Below are positions 32,926 through 41,072 of a DNA stretch of 64,000 bases, one piece after another. Source of the DNA: UBA3910 sp002391465 (GTDB lineage Bacteria > Bacillota > Limnochordia > Darwinibacteriales > Darwinibacteriaceae). The first letter of the stretch is position 1, and every line of letters starts with the position of its first letter. The notes below the pieces were generated by a model. The model saw only the letters and a program-made list of their open reading frames with translations. It searched no databases and was not told the DNA's origin. Where the stretch lies: contig JASGVS010000043.1 in NCBI GenBank assembly GCA_030054835.1, positions 124,001-188,000 of the forward strand, in the 5' to 3' direction. Both the position numbers and the translations under genes were made by a program.

Positions 32926-34723
32926 AATTAAAGTCCTGCCAGCCGAAATCGCCCAGCAGATTGCTGCCGGAGAGGTTATAGAACGGCCCGCATCGGTTGT
33001 GAAGGAACTGGTGGAAAACTCGGTGGATGCCCAGGCTACTCAGATAGTAGTTGAAATTCGCGGCGGAGGTACCGAGTCCATCCGGGTCCAGGATAACGGT
33101 GTAGGGATAGCCAAGGACGAGCTCGTGTTGGCTTTTCAGCCCCATGCAACCAGTAAAATCGAGAGTGCGGAAGATTTGTTTGCCCTTTTCACCCTCGGTT
33201 TCAGGGGTGAAGCACTGCCCAGCATGGCCAGTGCGGCCAAAGTACGGTTGGTGTCCCGCACGCAAGAGCAAGAGCACGCCTATCAAATCCGACCGTCCGA
33301 GCCAAATCCTAAACCAGAACCTGTTGGTGCCCCGTTGGGCACGACGGTTGAGGTTACAGAACTCTTTTACAACCTCCCGGCCCGCCGCAAGTTTCTCAAA
33401 TCTGAAGCAACTGAGCGGAGAATGGTTGTGGACATTGTAACCCGCCTAGCCTTGGCCCATCCCCACATCTCGTTTCGCTTGGTGGTAGAGGGGAAACAGG
33501 TATTAGCCACACCCGGCAACGGGCGTCTGCTGGACACGATTCTAGTAATTGAGGGACGCAACATTCAGTCCCAATTGATCAAGTTCCGCTCTGAGTTTGT
33601 TTGGGGTGAAGTAAGGGGCTATCTAGGCAGACCCAGCCTGGCCAAGGGCAACCGCCGCGGCCAGTTCTTTATCCTTAACGGTAGGGTGATCAGCAGTGTG
33701 ACTATTCAGCAGGCGCTAGAGAAGGCTTATGGCGGCCTTTTGCCCAGTCGTTCCTTTCCGTGGGCTGTGGTGGTTGTGGATGTAGATCCTAAACTTGTGG
33801 ACTGCAACGTACATCCGGCCAAGGCGGAAGTGCGCTTTGCAGATGAGCAGCGGGTTTTCTCTGACCTGATGTACGCGTACAGGCAAGGATTAGCCCAGTC
33901 CAATCTCGCCCCTGCACTCAGTGCCGCGGCAGAAGGGAAGGATGAACGCATAGGGAGAACTCCTCGTCCCGCGTCCGCAACCCAAGCAGTGTTGAACTGG
34001 GAGCCAAAGACTTGGGAGCATATGGATCGGGTACTAAGGCAGTACCGGCCTCGCCCGATGCCAGAACCAACGCCACCCAAAGCAGACTTGATTCTCAAAG
34101 AAGAAAGGCCGCCACTGCCGAAACTGGAAGCTGACAGCACCGATGAGGTACGCAAGCAGCTCCTAGAGGCAAGGATCATCGGCCAACTGCATCAGACATA
34201 TATTCTCCTTGAGGTACCAAGCGGTCTATGGATCCTCGATCAGCATATTGTACACGAACGGATTTTACTAGAGGAGCTGACCAAGGACTGGGAAACTGCC
34301 TCCCTTCATGTGCAGGAAATCCTGCCCCAAATGATGGAGTTTACCCCAGCTGAAGCGGCTTTGGTCCAGGAATCCATTCAACAGCTGGCTGAGTTTGGTT
34401 TAGAATTGGAGCCCTTTGGAGAGAATACCTTCTTGCTCCGGGCAGTCCCGAGCCAGCTGGCCGAGGGCACAGGGAAGTGGAAGCAGGAGATTCTAGAGAT
34501 TGCGGAAACCGCGCAGAAGACAACTGCTTGGCAGCAGGAGGCCCTAATTACGCTGGCCTGTAGAGGAGCCGTTAAGGCGGGAGAGTACTTGGACGAGCGC
34601 ATGATGGCTGCTCTAGTGAAAGATTTGGCTGCCACCAGCCAACCCTATACCTGCCCCCACGGGCGTCCCATCATAATCCGCTTGGAAAACAATGAGTTAC
34701 TGCGTCGTTTCGGGCGCATTTAG
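32912..34723 (+). CDS. mutL: DNA mismatch repair protein MutL (endonuclease type)
   Basis: A 603-residue GHKL ATPase. N-terminal motifs are EIAQQIAAGEVIERPASVVKELVENSVDA, DNGVGI and TLGFRGEALPS. A Pro-rich linker (about 350-420) separates the C-terminal domain, which has the endonuclease metal site written here as DQHIVHERILLEEL near residue 443; the usual consensus is DQHAxHE, so the Ala position is Ile. ACRGAVKAGEYL and CPHGRP at the C-terminus complete the nuclease site. The ATG cluster at 32912-32920 follows GGAG; the first ATG is used. Confidence 0.96.
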   Translation: MMMTRIKVLPAEIAQQIAAGEVIERPASVVKELVENSVDAQATQIVVEIRGGGTESIRVQDNGVGIAKDELVLAFQPHATSKIESAEDLFALFTLGFRGEALPSMASAAKVRLVSRTQEQEHAYQIRPSEPNPKPEPVGAPLGTTVEVTELFYNLPARRKFLKSEATERRMVVDIVTRLALAHPHISFRLVVEGKQVLATPGNGRLLDTILVIEGRNIQSQLIKFRSEFVWGEVRGYLGRPSLAKGNRRGQFFILNGRVISSVTIQQALEKAYGGLLPSRSFPWAVVVVDVDPKLVDCNVHPAKAEVRFADEQRVFSDLMYAYRQGLAQSNLAPALSAAAEGKDERIGRTPRPASATQAVLNWEPKTWEHMDRVLRQYRPRPMPEPTPPKADLILKEERPPLPKLEADSTDEVRKQLLEARIIGQLHQTYILLEVPSGLWILDQHIVHERILLEELTKDWETASLHVQEILPQMMEFTPAEAALVQESIQQLAEFGLELEPFGENTFLLRAVPSQLAEGTGKWKQEILEIAETAQKTTAWQQEALITLACRGAVKAGEYLDERMMAALVKDLAATSQPYTCPHGRPIIIRLENNELLRRFGRI

Positions 34724-34734
34724 GAGTGGTATGA

Positions 34735-35661
34735 GTGGAGCAGCAGAGAGTGCTGGTTATAGTTGGCCCAACTGCTGTCGGCAAAACTGAATTAAGTCTG
34801 CAGCTTGCCGAGCGTTTAGGTGGCGAGATTATTTCGGCGGATTCAATGCAGGTTTACCGCGGCATGGATATTGGCACCGCCAAGGCCACCCATGTGGAAA
34901 GGCAGCGCGTGCGCCATCATCTCCTAGACGTGGTTGAGCCCGATCAAGCCTTCAACGTGGCCGATTACGTGGCCTTGGCCGAAAATGCCCTGGCTGAGCT
35001 GGCCCAGCGAGGAGTTACGCCGGTTATTACAGGTGGAACCGGCCTTTATATTGACGCCCTCCTTAAGGGTTTTTTGTTTCCCGATACCTCGGCAGACCCC
35101 ATCATCCGCGCCGAATTAGAAGCCCAGGCCGAATTGGATCCGAGCAGCTTGTTTGCCGAACTGGAGAAGGTTGACCCGGTCAGCGCAGAGCGAATCCACC
35201 CCAATGATAAGCGAAGGATTATCCGGGCGTTGGAAGTTTACCGGCGTACGGGTGAACCTATTAGCAAATTGCAGCACAAGGCAGCTGAACAGGATCGTCC
35301 CTACCGGCCCCTGTATATTGGCCTTTCGAGGAACCGGCAGGAATTGTACGAAAGGATAAATCGGCGAGTTGAGATTATGATCGAAGATGGGCTAATTGAC
35401 GAGGTAAAGGAGCTGTTAATGCGTTACCCCGAGCAGCCCACAGCTCTCCAGGCTTTAGGCTACAAAGAGATTGCCTGGTATCTCAACGGCCGCCTCCAGC
35501 TCACGGAAGCGATTGAACTGCTGCAGCGTGATACGCGCCGTTACGCAAAACGGCAGTTATCCTGGTTCAAACGGAACAAGGATATTAAGTGGTTTAACCT
35601 TTCCAAACTGAGCAGTCAAGAGGTTATGGCTAGGATCATTGAACAGTGGGAGATCCATTGA
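34735..35661 (+). CDS. miaA: tRNA dimethylallyltransferase
   Basis: A 308-residue enzyme that transfers a dimethylallyl group to A37 of tRNAs reading UNN codons, the substrate step before MiaB. Walker A GPTAVGKTE (11-19), the DSMQVYRGMDIGTAK motif and GGTGLYIDALL are visible. A GTG start at 34735 follows AGGAG that overlaps the mutL stop; the ATG at 34731 is in another frame. The mutS-mutL-miaA order is common in Bacillota. Hfq, which often follows, is absent here. Confidence 0.96.
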   Translation: MEQQRVLVIVGPTAVGKTELSLQLAERLGGEIISADSMQVYRGMDIGTAKATHVERQRVRHHLLDVVEPDQAFNVADYVALAENALAELAQRGVTPVITGGTGLYIDALLKGFLFPDTSADPIIRAELEAQAELDPSSLFAELEKVDPVSAERIHPNDKRRIIRALEVYRRTGEPISKLQHKAAEQDRPYRPLYIGLSRNRQELYERINRRVEIMIEDGLIDEVKELLMRYPEQPTALQALGYKEIAWYLNGRLQLTEAIELLQRDTRRYAKRQLSWFKRNKDIKWFNLSKLSSQEVMARIIEQWEIH

Positions 35662-35728
35662 CCAAGCTTGTCTCTGCACTCCACAAGCCTTCCCTGCGTA
35701 TAAATAGTAGGTGAGGGGGAGTGGGGAA

Positions 35729-36613
35729 GTGCGGCGGAAAGAAGAACTAGATCAGTATACTGGAGATATCCTGGCGGGCCTGGAAAAACAGCAGCGGGAA
35801 AGGCTGAGAGAGCTGCAAAGGGAACTGGACAGTCTGGTTGGCCTGCAGGGTGTAAAGGCGGTTATTAAGGAAATCCAGGCCTTTGCCTTGATCCAGAAAT
35901 ATAGGGAAGCGCTCAGCCTAGCCTGTGAACCTATAGTACTACATACAATCTTCACCGGTAATCCGGGAACGGGTAAAACTACAGTAGCCCGACTCCTGGC
36001 TCAGATGCTGAAGGAAATAGGTGTATTGCAGAAGGGGCACACTGTGGAAGTGGAAAGGGCCGATTTGGTAGCCCAGTACATCGGCCAAACAGCCCAAAAG
36101 ACTAGGGAAGCACTGAAACAGGCCCTTGGCGGCCTGCTCTTTATCGATGAAGCCTACTCTTTGGCCAGGGGCGGTGAAAGGGACTTCGGTAAGGAGGCTA
36201 TTGATACCCTCGTTAAGGCGGTTGAGGATCAGAGAGAAGATTTAGTTGTGATTCTCGCCGGGTACCCAAGGCCCATGGCCGATTTTCTCGAAGCAAATCC
36301 AGGTCTTAGATCCAGATTTCCCCTGACCATTTCCTTTCCCGATTATTCCGATCTAGAGCTGTTTAAAATTGCCCAACTTATGTTTGAGAAACGCGAGTAT
36401 ACGTTAAATGCCCATGCCCAGCAGGAGCTGGTGCGGCAGATTCGCCGCCTGCGCAGGGGTGATCCCGAGTCCTTTGGGAACGCCCGGGCAGTGCGCAACC
36501 TTGTGGAGCAGGTGATTAGGCGACAGGCTGTTCGCTTAGTTCAGAAAAACGGCCTGACCAAGCGGGAGTTGACAATGATTACATCCCACGATTTCCGAGG
36601 TATAGCACCCTGA
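35729..36613 (+). CDS. spoVK: Stage V sporulation protein K (CbbX-type AAA+ ATPase)
   Basis: A 294-residue AAA+ ATPase with Walker A GNPGTGKT (about 77-84), Walker B LLFIDEAY (about 137-144), a sensor-1-like VILAGYPRPM and an arginine-finger region (NPGLRSRFPLTISF), matching the SpoVK/CbbX branch. The N-terminal about 35 residues are helical and charged. SpoVK is needed for spore maturation; its biochemical role is not settled. GTG at 35729 follows GAGGGGGAG by 7 bases. The Bacillus order miaA...spoVK...ynbB is retained, without hflX between them. Confidence 0.9.
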   Translation: MRRKEELDQYTGDILAGLEKQQRERLRELQRELDSLVGLQGVKAVIKEIQAFALIQKYREALSLACEPIVLHTIFTGNPGTGKTTVARLLAQMLKEIGVLQKGHTVEVERADLVAQYIGQTAQKTREALKQALGGLLFIDEAYSLARGGERDFGKEAIDTLVKAVEDQREDLVVILAGYPRPMADFLEANPGLRSRFPLTISFPDYSDLELFKIAQLMFEKREYTLNAHAQQELVRQIRRLRRGDPESFGNARAVRNLVEQVIRRQAVRLVQKNGLTKRELTMITSHDFRGIAP

Positions 36614-36687
36614 GAGCAGGGCAGGATTTGCCGGGCTGCATCAAGAAATATATGGAATAGAGTTAGTACTAGGGAGGTTTTGTGTGA

Positions 36688-36939
36688 GTGTATTCATTCG
36701 CCTTTGAATTTGAGACGAAGCAGGAAATGGAGAAAGTTGCAAAGCAATTATGGGATAAACAAGGTATTACTGGTGAGTTGGAGATGTATTCTACTTCCCA
36801 AGGACGCTTTCGCCTAGTAGTCTGTTCTGAAAAACCCATCCGTGACAGCGTATTAGACAAGGTACCCGGCAAAAGAGTCCAGGCTAAGGCTGGTTATGGC
36901 TCGGTCCTTCCGAAAGAGGTTTCCAGTGAAGATAATTAG
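36688..36939 (+). CDS. Small hypothetical protein ahead of ynbB-like gene
   Basis: An 83-residue protein I do not recognise. It has a ferredoxin-like secondary-structure pattern (MYSFAFEFETKQEMEKVAKQLW, then GRFRLVVCSEKPI) and no membrane segment. GTG at 36688 is the first start after an in-frame stop, and GGAGG at 36672-36676 precedes it. Its 3' end overlaps the likely start of the next gene by 14 bases, so the pair are probably coupled. Confidence 0.7.
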   Translation: MYSFAFEFETKQEMEKVAKQLWDKQGITGELEMYSTSQGRFRLVVCSEKPIRDSVLDKVPGKRVQAKAGYGSVLPKEVSSEDN

Positions 36940-38161
36940 AAATGCTAAGGACAAAATCAGGGCGTATTACGCCCCGATCGAAGACATCGTTGCTGCCAAT
37001 CAAGAGAAGGTGTTGAAGGCCTTTCACGCCGCACGGGTCAGCAGCGATTCTTTTAATGATTCAACCGGTTACGCTTACTCAGATTTGGGCCGTGAGACTC
37101 TCGAAGCGGTATACGCCCATGTGTTTCGGGCAGAAGCGGCCTTGGTCCGTCCCCAAATCGCCTCAGGTACCCATGCCATCTCCATCTGCTTGTCATTGCT
37201 GGAGCCCGGCGAAGAATTGGTTTCGGTCAGCGGACCTCCTTACGATACCCTCCAGACAGTGATCGGCACCCGGGGAAGTTCCAAACGCAGTCTACTGAAC
37301 AGGGGTGTTATCTACAGGGAAATACCTCTCACCGCCAACGGAAAACCCGATTTACCTGCCATTACCAACGGGATTACAGCGAAGACCCGCATGGCAATTA
37401 TTCAGCGCTCCCGGGGCTACAGCTGGCGACCATCTATGCCCATTAATGAGCTGGCTGAGGTAATAAGCCTCATCAAAAAGAGCAACCCTAACTGTATTGT
37501 CTTTGTAGATAACTGCTACGGTGAATTTGTAGAGTTTTACGAACCTGTTGAGGCAGGGGCAGATTTGATCGCCGGTTCCCTCATAAAAAACCCCGGCGGC
37601 AGCCTGGCGGTAAGTGGAGGCTACATTGCCGGCCGTGCCGAACTAGTGGAGATGTGTGCTGAAATCCTAACTGCACCCAGCCTGGGCGGCAAAATCGGGC
37701 CCACCTTCGGCTTAACTAGGCAGCTCCTCCACGGCCTCTTTCTTGCACCACACGTAGTGGGGGAGGCCCTGTACGGAGCAATATTGGCTTCCGAAGTCTT
37801 TTCCCAGCTCGGTTTTGAGGTTAGCCCCGGGCCAGATGAGCCGCGTACAGACATTGTCCAAGCTATCAAATTCGGCTCGGAGACCCTACTGCGCAGTTTC
37901 TGCCAGGGCATCCAACAGGCAGCACCCATCGATGCCCATTACATGCCCATACCCAGTCCCATGCCCGGCTATGACGACGAAGTGATTATGGCGGGGGGTA
38001 CGTTCATTCAGGGCTCTTCCATTGAGCTCAGTGCCGACGGCCCCATGCGTGAACCCTACATCGGCTACCTCCAGGGTGGCATGTCCAGACAGCATGTGGA
38101 GATTGGTTTGAAATACGCCTTGCGGGAAATGGATATAGATTTGGGAAGTGATAGCGCATGA
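36926..38161 (+). CDS. YnbB-type PLP-dependent enzyme (methionine gamma-lyase family / aluminium-resistance protein)
   Basis: A 411-residue fold-type I PLP enzyme. Family landmarks are STGYAYSDLGRETLE, VRPQIASGTHAI, the substrate-handling QRSRGYSWRPS and the PLP-lysine region GSLIKNPGGSLA (the lysine in SLIKNP). The reaction is not established; databases name the family methionine gamma-lyase-like or aluminium resistance, and both are uncertain. GTG at 36926 with AAAGAGG 6 bases ahead is preferred over an ATG at 36896 that would overlap the previous gene further. The stop overlaps the surE ATG (ATGA). Confidence 0.85.
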   Translation: MKIIRNAKDKIRAYYAPIEDIVAANQEKVLKAFHAARVSSDSFNDSTGYAYSDLGRETLEAVYAHVFRAEAALVRPQIASGTHAISICLSLLEPGEELVSVSGPPYDTLQTVIGTRGSSKRSLLNRGVIYREIPLTANGKPDLPAITNGITAKTRMAIIQRSRGYSWRPSMPINELAEVISLIKKSNPNCIVFVDNCYGEFVEFYEPVEAGADLIAGSLIKNPGGSLAVSGGYIAGRAELVEMCAEILTAPSLGGKIGPTFGLTRQLLHGLFLAPHVVGEALYGAILASEVFSQLGFEVSPGPDEPRTDIVQAIKFGSETLLRSFCQGIQQAAPIDAHYMPIPSPMPGYDDEVIMAGGTFIQGSSIELSADGPMREPYIGYLQGGMSRQHVEIGLKYALREMDIDLGSDSA

Positions 38162-38910
38162 AATTACTATTGGTGAACGACGACGGTTTTTGGGCACCAG
38201 GTATGGCTGCTCTAAAGGAAAGCGTAAAAGACCATGGAGATATCACTATCATTGCACCCCATCAAGAACGAAGTGCCACCAGTCAGGCCATTACAGTCCA
38301 TCATCCATTGCGCCTAACTGAAGTAAATGGGGATTATGTTCTGGATGGTACCCCGGCTGACTGCGTCAAAATGGCGCTCCAGGGTCTGGGTCTCAAGCCG
38401 GACTATGTCCTATCGGGTATCAACCTGGGCTCCAATCTGGGCACCGATGTCCTTTATTCCGGTACTGTAGCCGCTGCCTTGGAAGCGGTTCTGTTAGGCA
38501 CGCCTGCCGTGGCCTTTTCGCTGGCAGGTTCGGCGGAGTTCATGCCCACTGCAACTAAGATCGTGCAGGAACTCCTCTTTGAAGAGCCTGGGATTCTAAC
38601 GACACGGGACCTCATCCGGCCGGATATTGTGCTCAATGTGAACATACCCGCGCTGCCACTGGATCAGATTAAGGGTGTCCGCCTGACAAGGCTGGGAGTG
38701 CGGAAGTACGAGGGAGTACTCCTCCATCAGCGCAAGGATCCCAGAGGTGGAAGCTACTACTGGATGGGAGGACACCCCGTTTCGGCCGAAGGCCAAGGGG
38801 CTGATATCGACTTGGTTGCGGTGGAGCAAGGCTATGTATCCATAACACCACTGCAGTTTGACCTGACCTGCCGTGAGGAACTAACACGTTTAGAGTCTTT
38901 CTTCGCATAA
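38158..38910 (+). CDS. surE: 5'/3'-nucleotidase SurE
   Basis: A 250-residue metal-dependent phosphatase of nucleoside monophosphates and short polyphosphate. The N-terminal metal ligands are in VNDDG (N7, D8, D9); SATSQAITVHHPLR and GTPADCVKMAL follow, with SGINLGSNLGTDVLYSGTVAAALE as the family signature. Length is typical (about 250). The ATG overlaps the stop of the preceding PLP enzyme. Confidence 0.95.
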   Translation: MKLLLVNDDGFWAPGMAALKESVKDHGDITIIAPHQERSATSQAITVHHPLRLTEVNGDYVLDGTPADCVKMALQGLGLKPDYVLSGINLGSNLGTDVLYSGTVAAALEAVLLGTPAVAFSLAGSAEFMPTATKIVQELLFEEPGILTTRDLIRPDIVLNVNIPALPLDQIKGVRLTRLGVRKYEGVLLHQRKDPRGGSYYWMGGHPVSAEGQGADIDLVAVEQGYVSITPLQFDLTCREELTRLESFFA

Positions 38911-38965
38911 AAGGAATATTTTGGGGAAAGATAAGGGGAGACAATAGTAAAATGAGGTAATCCCC

Positions 38966-39118
38966 ATGAAAAACCCAATCCAGTTTGCGGGAAAAGCCCG
39001 CTACATTGGCTCTCTGCCCCGAGACGGGCAGATGTGCGATTTCTACGAAGTGGAGATCGACGGCACAAAACACTACATTTATGTCTCGGACGATGGACAG
39101 AAAAGGCCCGAGAATTGA
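38966..39118 (+). CDS. Small hypothetical protein (50 residues)
   Basis: A 50-residue reading frame with ATG at 38966, GAGGT 8 bases ahead and stop TGA at 39116-39118. The product begins MKNPIQFAGKARYIGSL and ends DDGQKRPEN; it is soluble, rich in Tyr and Asp, with a beta-strand-like YEVEIDGTKHYIYVSDDG. I do not recognise it. Support comes from the ribosome site, codon use like its neighbours and its position in the gap between surE and the next gene; it could still be spurious. Confidence 0.5.
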   Translation: MKNPIQFAGKARYIGSLPRDGQMCDFYEVEIDGTKHYIYVSDDGQKRPEN

Positions 39119-39198
39119 CTTTTTCTGCTTTTTAGCAGGAAATGAAGGGAGAATGCCCAAATAAATGCCTAGATAGAAAGATGTTGGAGGCATGTTAC

Positions 39199-39543
39199 AT
39201 GTGTTTTTTCTCGAAATTGTTTTCCCAGTTCAAAAAAGGCATGGGCGCGCCTGGTTACACGACTAAAGCGGGTACAAACGCAATAAATATCTATGTACAG
39301 TGTGACAAATGCGGGGAGAAGATCCCCGTTAGGTTGAGTACCACTTCCGAAGTTCAGAGAAGGGATGGTCTTGACCAAGACCAAGGTCCCGGTATGTTCT
39401 TCATCCAGAAAACGATAGTGGGTAACCGCTGCTATCAAAGAATCGAAGCCGCAATCGAGTTCGATGGACGTTTTAATGTGATAGACAGCGAAGTCAAAAA
39501 TGGCAGGTTGCTCACGGTAGAGGAATACAAGGCAAGAGACTAA
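39199..39543 (+). CDS. Hypothetical cysteine-containing protein
   Basis: A 114-residue protein. A CxxC-type pair appears in VQCDKCGEKIPVRLS, and a later lone Cys lies in VGNRCYQRIEAAIEFDGRF; together these could form a small zinc site. I know of similar small proteins in Firmicutes but cannot name the family or a function. The ATG at 39199 is preferred as GGAGG at 39185-39189 lies 9 bases ahead; an upstream in-frame ATG at 39142 would add 19 Cys-rich residues with a weaker site. A strong terminator follows within the stop. Confidence 0.65.
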   Translation: MCFFSKLFSQFKKGMGAPGYTTKAGTNAINIYVQCDKCGEKIPVRLSTTSEVQRRDGLDQDQGPGMFFIQKTIVGNRCYQRIEAAIEFDGRFNVIDSEVKNGRLLTVEEYKARD

Positions 39544-39574
39544 GACGAGTCGCAAGACTCGTCTCTTGTTTTCC
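39543..39574 (+). terminator. Intrinsic terminator with GCAA tetraloop
   Basis: A 9-bp stem, AGACGAGTC at 39543-39551 and GACTCGTCT at 39556-39564, is capped by the stable GCAA tetraloop and followed by CTTGTTTTCC. It closes the surE-to-hypothetical transcript. Confidence 0.88.
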
Positions 39575-39690
39575 TAACACAACAATCACTGTTCAATCCC
39601 GTACTCCTAGCAGCCTGGACATATGTAATAAAGCGCTTAGCACCAAAACCCATAGCTACGAAGAGGAGAAGATCTAAAGCTATGTGAAGT

Positions 39691-39740
39691 AAAGAAAAAC
39701 TCCCTCTGTCTGATGGACAGTCCATCGACAAAAGGGAGTT
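39691..39740 (-). terminator. Terminator downstream of lexA
   Basis: AACTCCCT at 39698-39705 pairs with AGGGAGTT at 39733-39740, with an inner hairpin GATGGA/TCCATC. On the minus strand the stem is followed by a T-rich tract (complement of 39691-39697), 30 bases after the lexA stop. The plus-strand exit (ATTGTTTCG) is weaker. Confidence 0.78.
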
Positions 39741-39768
39741 ATTGTTTCGTTAACCTCAAAATCATGTG

Positions 39769-40377
39769 TTACAGCCTCCGAAGAAGCCCAATCACCTTGC
39801 CTAATATGAGAACATCGTTGGTAATTATGGGTTCCATAAACTGATTCTCTGGCTGAAGGCGAATATGGGTGCCTTCATGGTAGAAGCGCTTCACTGTAGC
39901 CTCATCCCCATCTAGAAGGGCAACCACAATATCGCCGTCCTCTGCAGTTTCCTGCCGCTCAACTAAGACGTAGTCTCCGTCTAAAATACCCGCTTCGATC
40001 ATGCTTTCGCCTTTGATGCGGAGGATGAAAACGTCTTCATGATCCACAAAGTCGTGGGGGACAGGGTAGTACTCTTCTATATTCTCGACAGCGAGGATGG
40101 GTGCACCAGCCGTTACACGGCCCAAGACAGGTACTTCGATGGATCTAACCCTTGGTGTGTTATCATCATCCAAAATCTCAATTGCCCGCGGCTTGGAAGG
40201 ATCCCGGCGTATGTATCCCAGTTCCTCTAAGCGTCGAAGATGGCCATGCACAGTGGAGCTGGACTGTAAGCCGACCGCTGCACCAATTTCTCTCACAGAC
40301 GGAGGATAGCCACGATCTGCCACTTCCTGTCTAATAAACGCTAATATCCTCCGCTGCCTGTCTGAAATCCTATCCAT
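39769..40377 (-). CDS. lexA: SOS repressor LexA
   Basis: A 202-residue repressor. A winged helix DNA-binding domain (about 1-65; SVREIGAAVGLQSSSTVHGHLRRLEELGYI) is followed by the S24 self-cleavage domain: scissile A90-G91 (VTAGAP), catalytic S125 (GESMIEAG) and K163 (ATVKRFY). After DNA damage RecA triggers self-cleavage and releases SOS genes. The ATG follows AGGAGG. Its promoter overlaps a LexA box, so it should repress itself, and it is divergent from a yneA-like gene, as in Bacillus. Confidence 0.97.
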   Translation of the reverse strand: MDRISDRQRRILAFIRQEVADRGYPPSVREIGAAVGLQSSSTVHGHLRRLEELGYIRRDPSKPRAIEILDDDNTPRVRSIEVPVLGRVTAGAPILAVENIEEYYPVPHDFVDHEDVFILRIKGESMIEAGILDGDYVLVERQETAEDGDIVVALLDGDEATVKRFYHEGTHIRLQPENQFMEPIITNDVLILGKVIGLLRRL

Positions 40378-40422
40378 GTAAACTAGCCTCCTAACGGAAG
40401 TTTGCTCATCTGCTTATTTCCA

Positions 40423-40451
40423 ATTATAACATGGTGATAAATTTCCGTCAA
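40423..40451 (-). promoter_or_regulatory. lexA promoter (sigma-A)
   Basis: On the minus strand TTGACG (40451-40446) and TATAAT (40428-40423) are 17 bases apart, 46 bases ahead of the lexA start. The -35 element overlaps the first LexA box by two bases. Confidence 0.8.
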
Positions 40452-40461
40452 ACAAATGTTC
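40450..40461. promoter_or_regulatory. LexA box 1
   Basis: AAACAAATGTTC matches the Gram-positive SOS box core GAACNNNNGTTC except for the first base. It overlaps the -35 of the lexA promoter, giving a simple route for autorepression. Confidence 0.7.
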
Positions 40462-40470
40462 TAAATGGGC

Positions 40471-40499
40471 TTGACAAAACATATGTTCTGTTATAGATT
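40471..40499 (+). promoter_or_regulatory. Promoter of the yneA-like gene
   Basis: A perfect TTGACA at 40471-40476 is followed after 17 bases by TAGATT at 40494-40499 (four of six matches to TATAAT); an overlapping TATAGA at 40492-40497 with 15-base spacing is an alternative. The second LexA box lies between the two elements. Confidence 0.6.
40477..40488. promoter_or_regulatory. LexA box 2
   Basis: AAACATATGTTC matches the SOS box core at seven of eight fixed positions and fills the spacer of the yneA-like promoter, where bound LexA would block RNA polymerase. Confidence 0.75.
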
Positions 40500-40512
40500 A
40501 AACATAGTAACA

Positions 40513-40524
40513 GAACACTTGTTC
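40513..40524. promoter_or_regulatory. LexA box 3 (perfect core)
   Basis: GAACACTTGTTC is a perfect GAACNNNNGTTC core, 15 bases ahead of the yneA-like ATG and downstream of its promoter. Confidence 0.85.
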
Positions 40525-40539
40525 TCAGGGGGGCTTACC

Positions 40540-40887
40540 ATGCGAAAAAAAATGAGTGATGTGTTGTCAACCATCTCGGTGTATTCGCTGCTGATCATGT
40601 TAACGGTAAGCATATGCGTAATCGGCTACAGACTGGCAACAATTGATGGCAGCCTCAACAGGCTTCAGACTCAGCCACAGACAAAACAGATTGTGGTCCA
40701 GCCGGGCGATACATTATGGGCCATTGCCAAAGCAGAGTCGCCTGAGACAGATCCTCGCGATATGATCGGACAGATCGTTCAGTTAAATGAACTCGGCTCG
40801 GCCAAGATTTATCCCGGACAAGTTTTGACTTTACCGGAGAAACAGCAAAGCGTACCGCTGCAGTTGGCTGATTTAAACAATAGATGA
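40540..40887 (+). CDS. yneA: YneA-like SOS cell-division inhibitor with LysM domain
   Basis: A 115-residue protein with one N-terminal membrane helix (about 12-32, VYSLLIMLTVSICVIGYRL) and an extracellular LysM domain (about 50-103: VVQPGDTLWAIAKAESPETDPRDMIGQIVQLNELGSAKIYPGQVLTLP). This is the plan of YneA, which delays septation during SOS. The ATG at 40540 follows CAGGGGGG. Three LexA boxes lie between it and divergent lexA. A good terminator follows. The symbol is by layout and context; sequence identity to Bacillus YneA was not measured. Confidence 0.82.
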   Translation: MRKKMSDVLSTISVYSLLIMLTVSICVIGYRLATIDGSLNRLQTQPQTKQIVVQPGDTLWAIAKAESPETDPRDMIGQIVQLNELGSAKIYPGQVLTLPEKQQSVPLQLADLNNR

Positions 40888-40929
40888 GACTCAATCAGTT
40901 GGGCCTCAAATAACCGCTTAAGCAAATTG

Positions 40930-40966
40930 AACCACCTAGTCTTAACTAGACATAGGTGGTTTTTTG
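40930..40966 (+). terminator. Intrinsic terminator after yneA-like gene
   Basis: AACCACCTA at 40930-40938 pairs with TAGGTGGTT at 40953-40961, with a further inner GTCT/AGAC pair, and runs into TTTTTT. Confidence 0.9.
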
Positions 40967-41030
40967 ATGGTCTCTCACGCGCTCTTCTTCATAACTTCGC
41001 ATAATAGATATTATGTAAACTAGCCAAAAG

Positions 41031-41062
41031 AAAAAAATGGAGAGCAGATATTACTGCCCTCC
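41031..41062 (-). terminator. Terminator downstream of trpS
   Basis: On the minus strand GGAGGGCAG (41062-41054) pairs with CTGCTCTCC (41047-41039), one mismatch, loop TAATAT, followed by ATTTTTTT. It begins 11 bases after the trpS stop. Confidence 0.85.
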
Positions 41063-41072
41063 CCATCTGTTA

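Noticed and set aside
39124..39137. CTGCT/AGCAG hairpin after the 50-residue ORF as a terminator
   Set aside because: Only five base pairs and no T tract afterwards.
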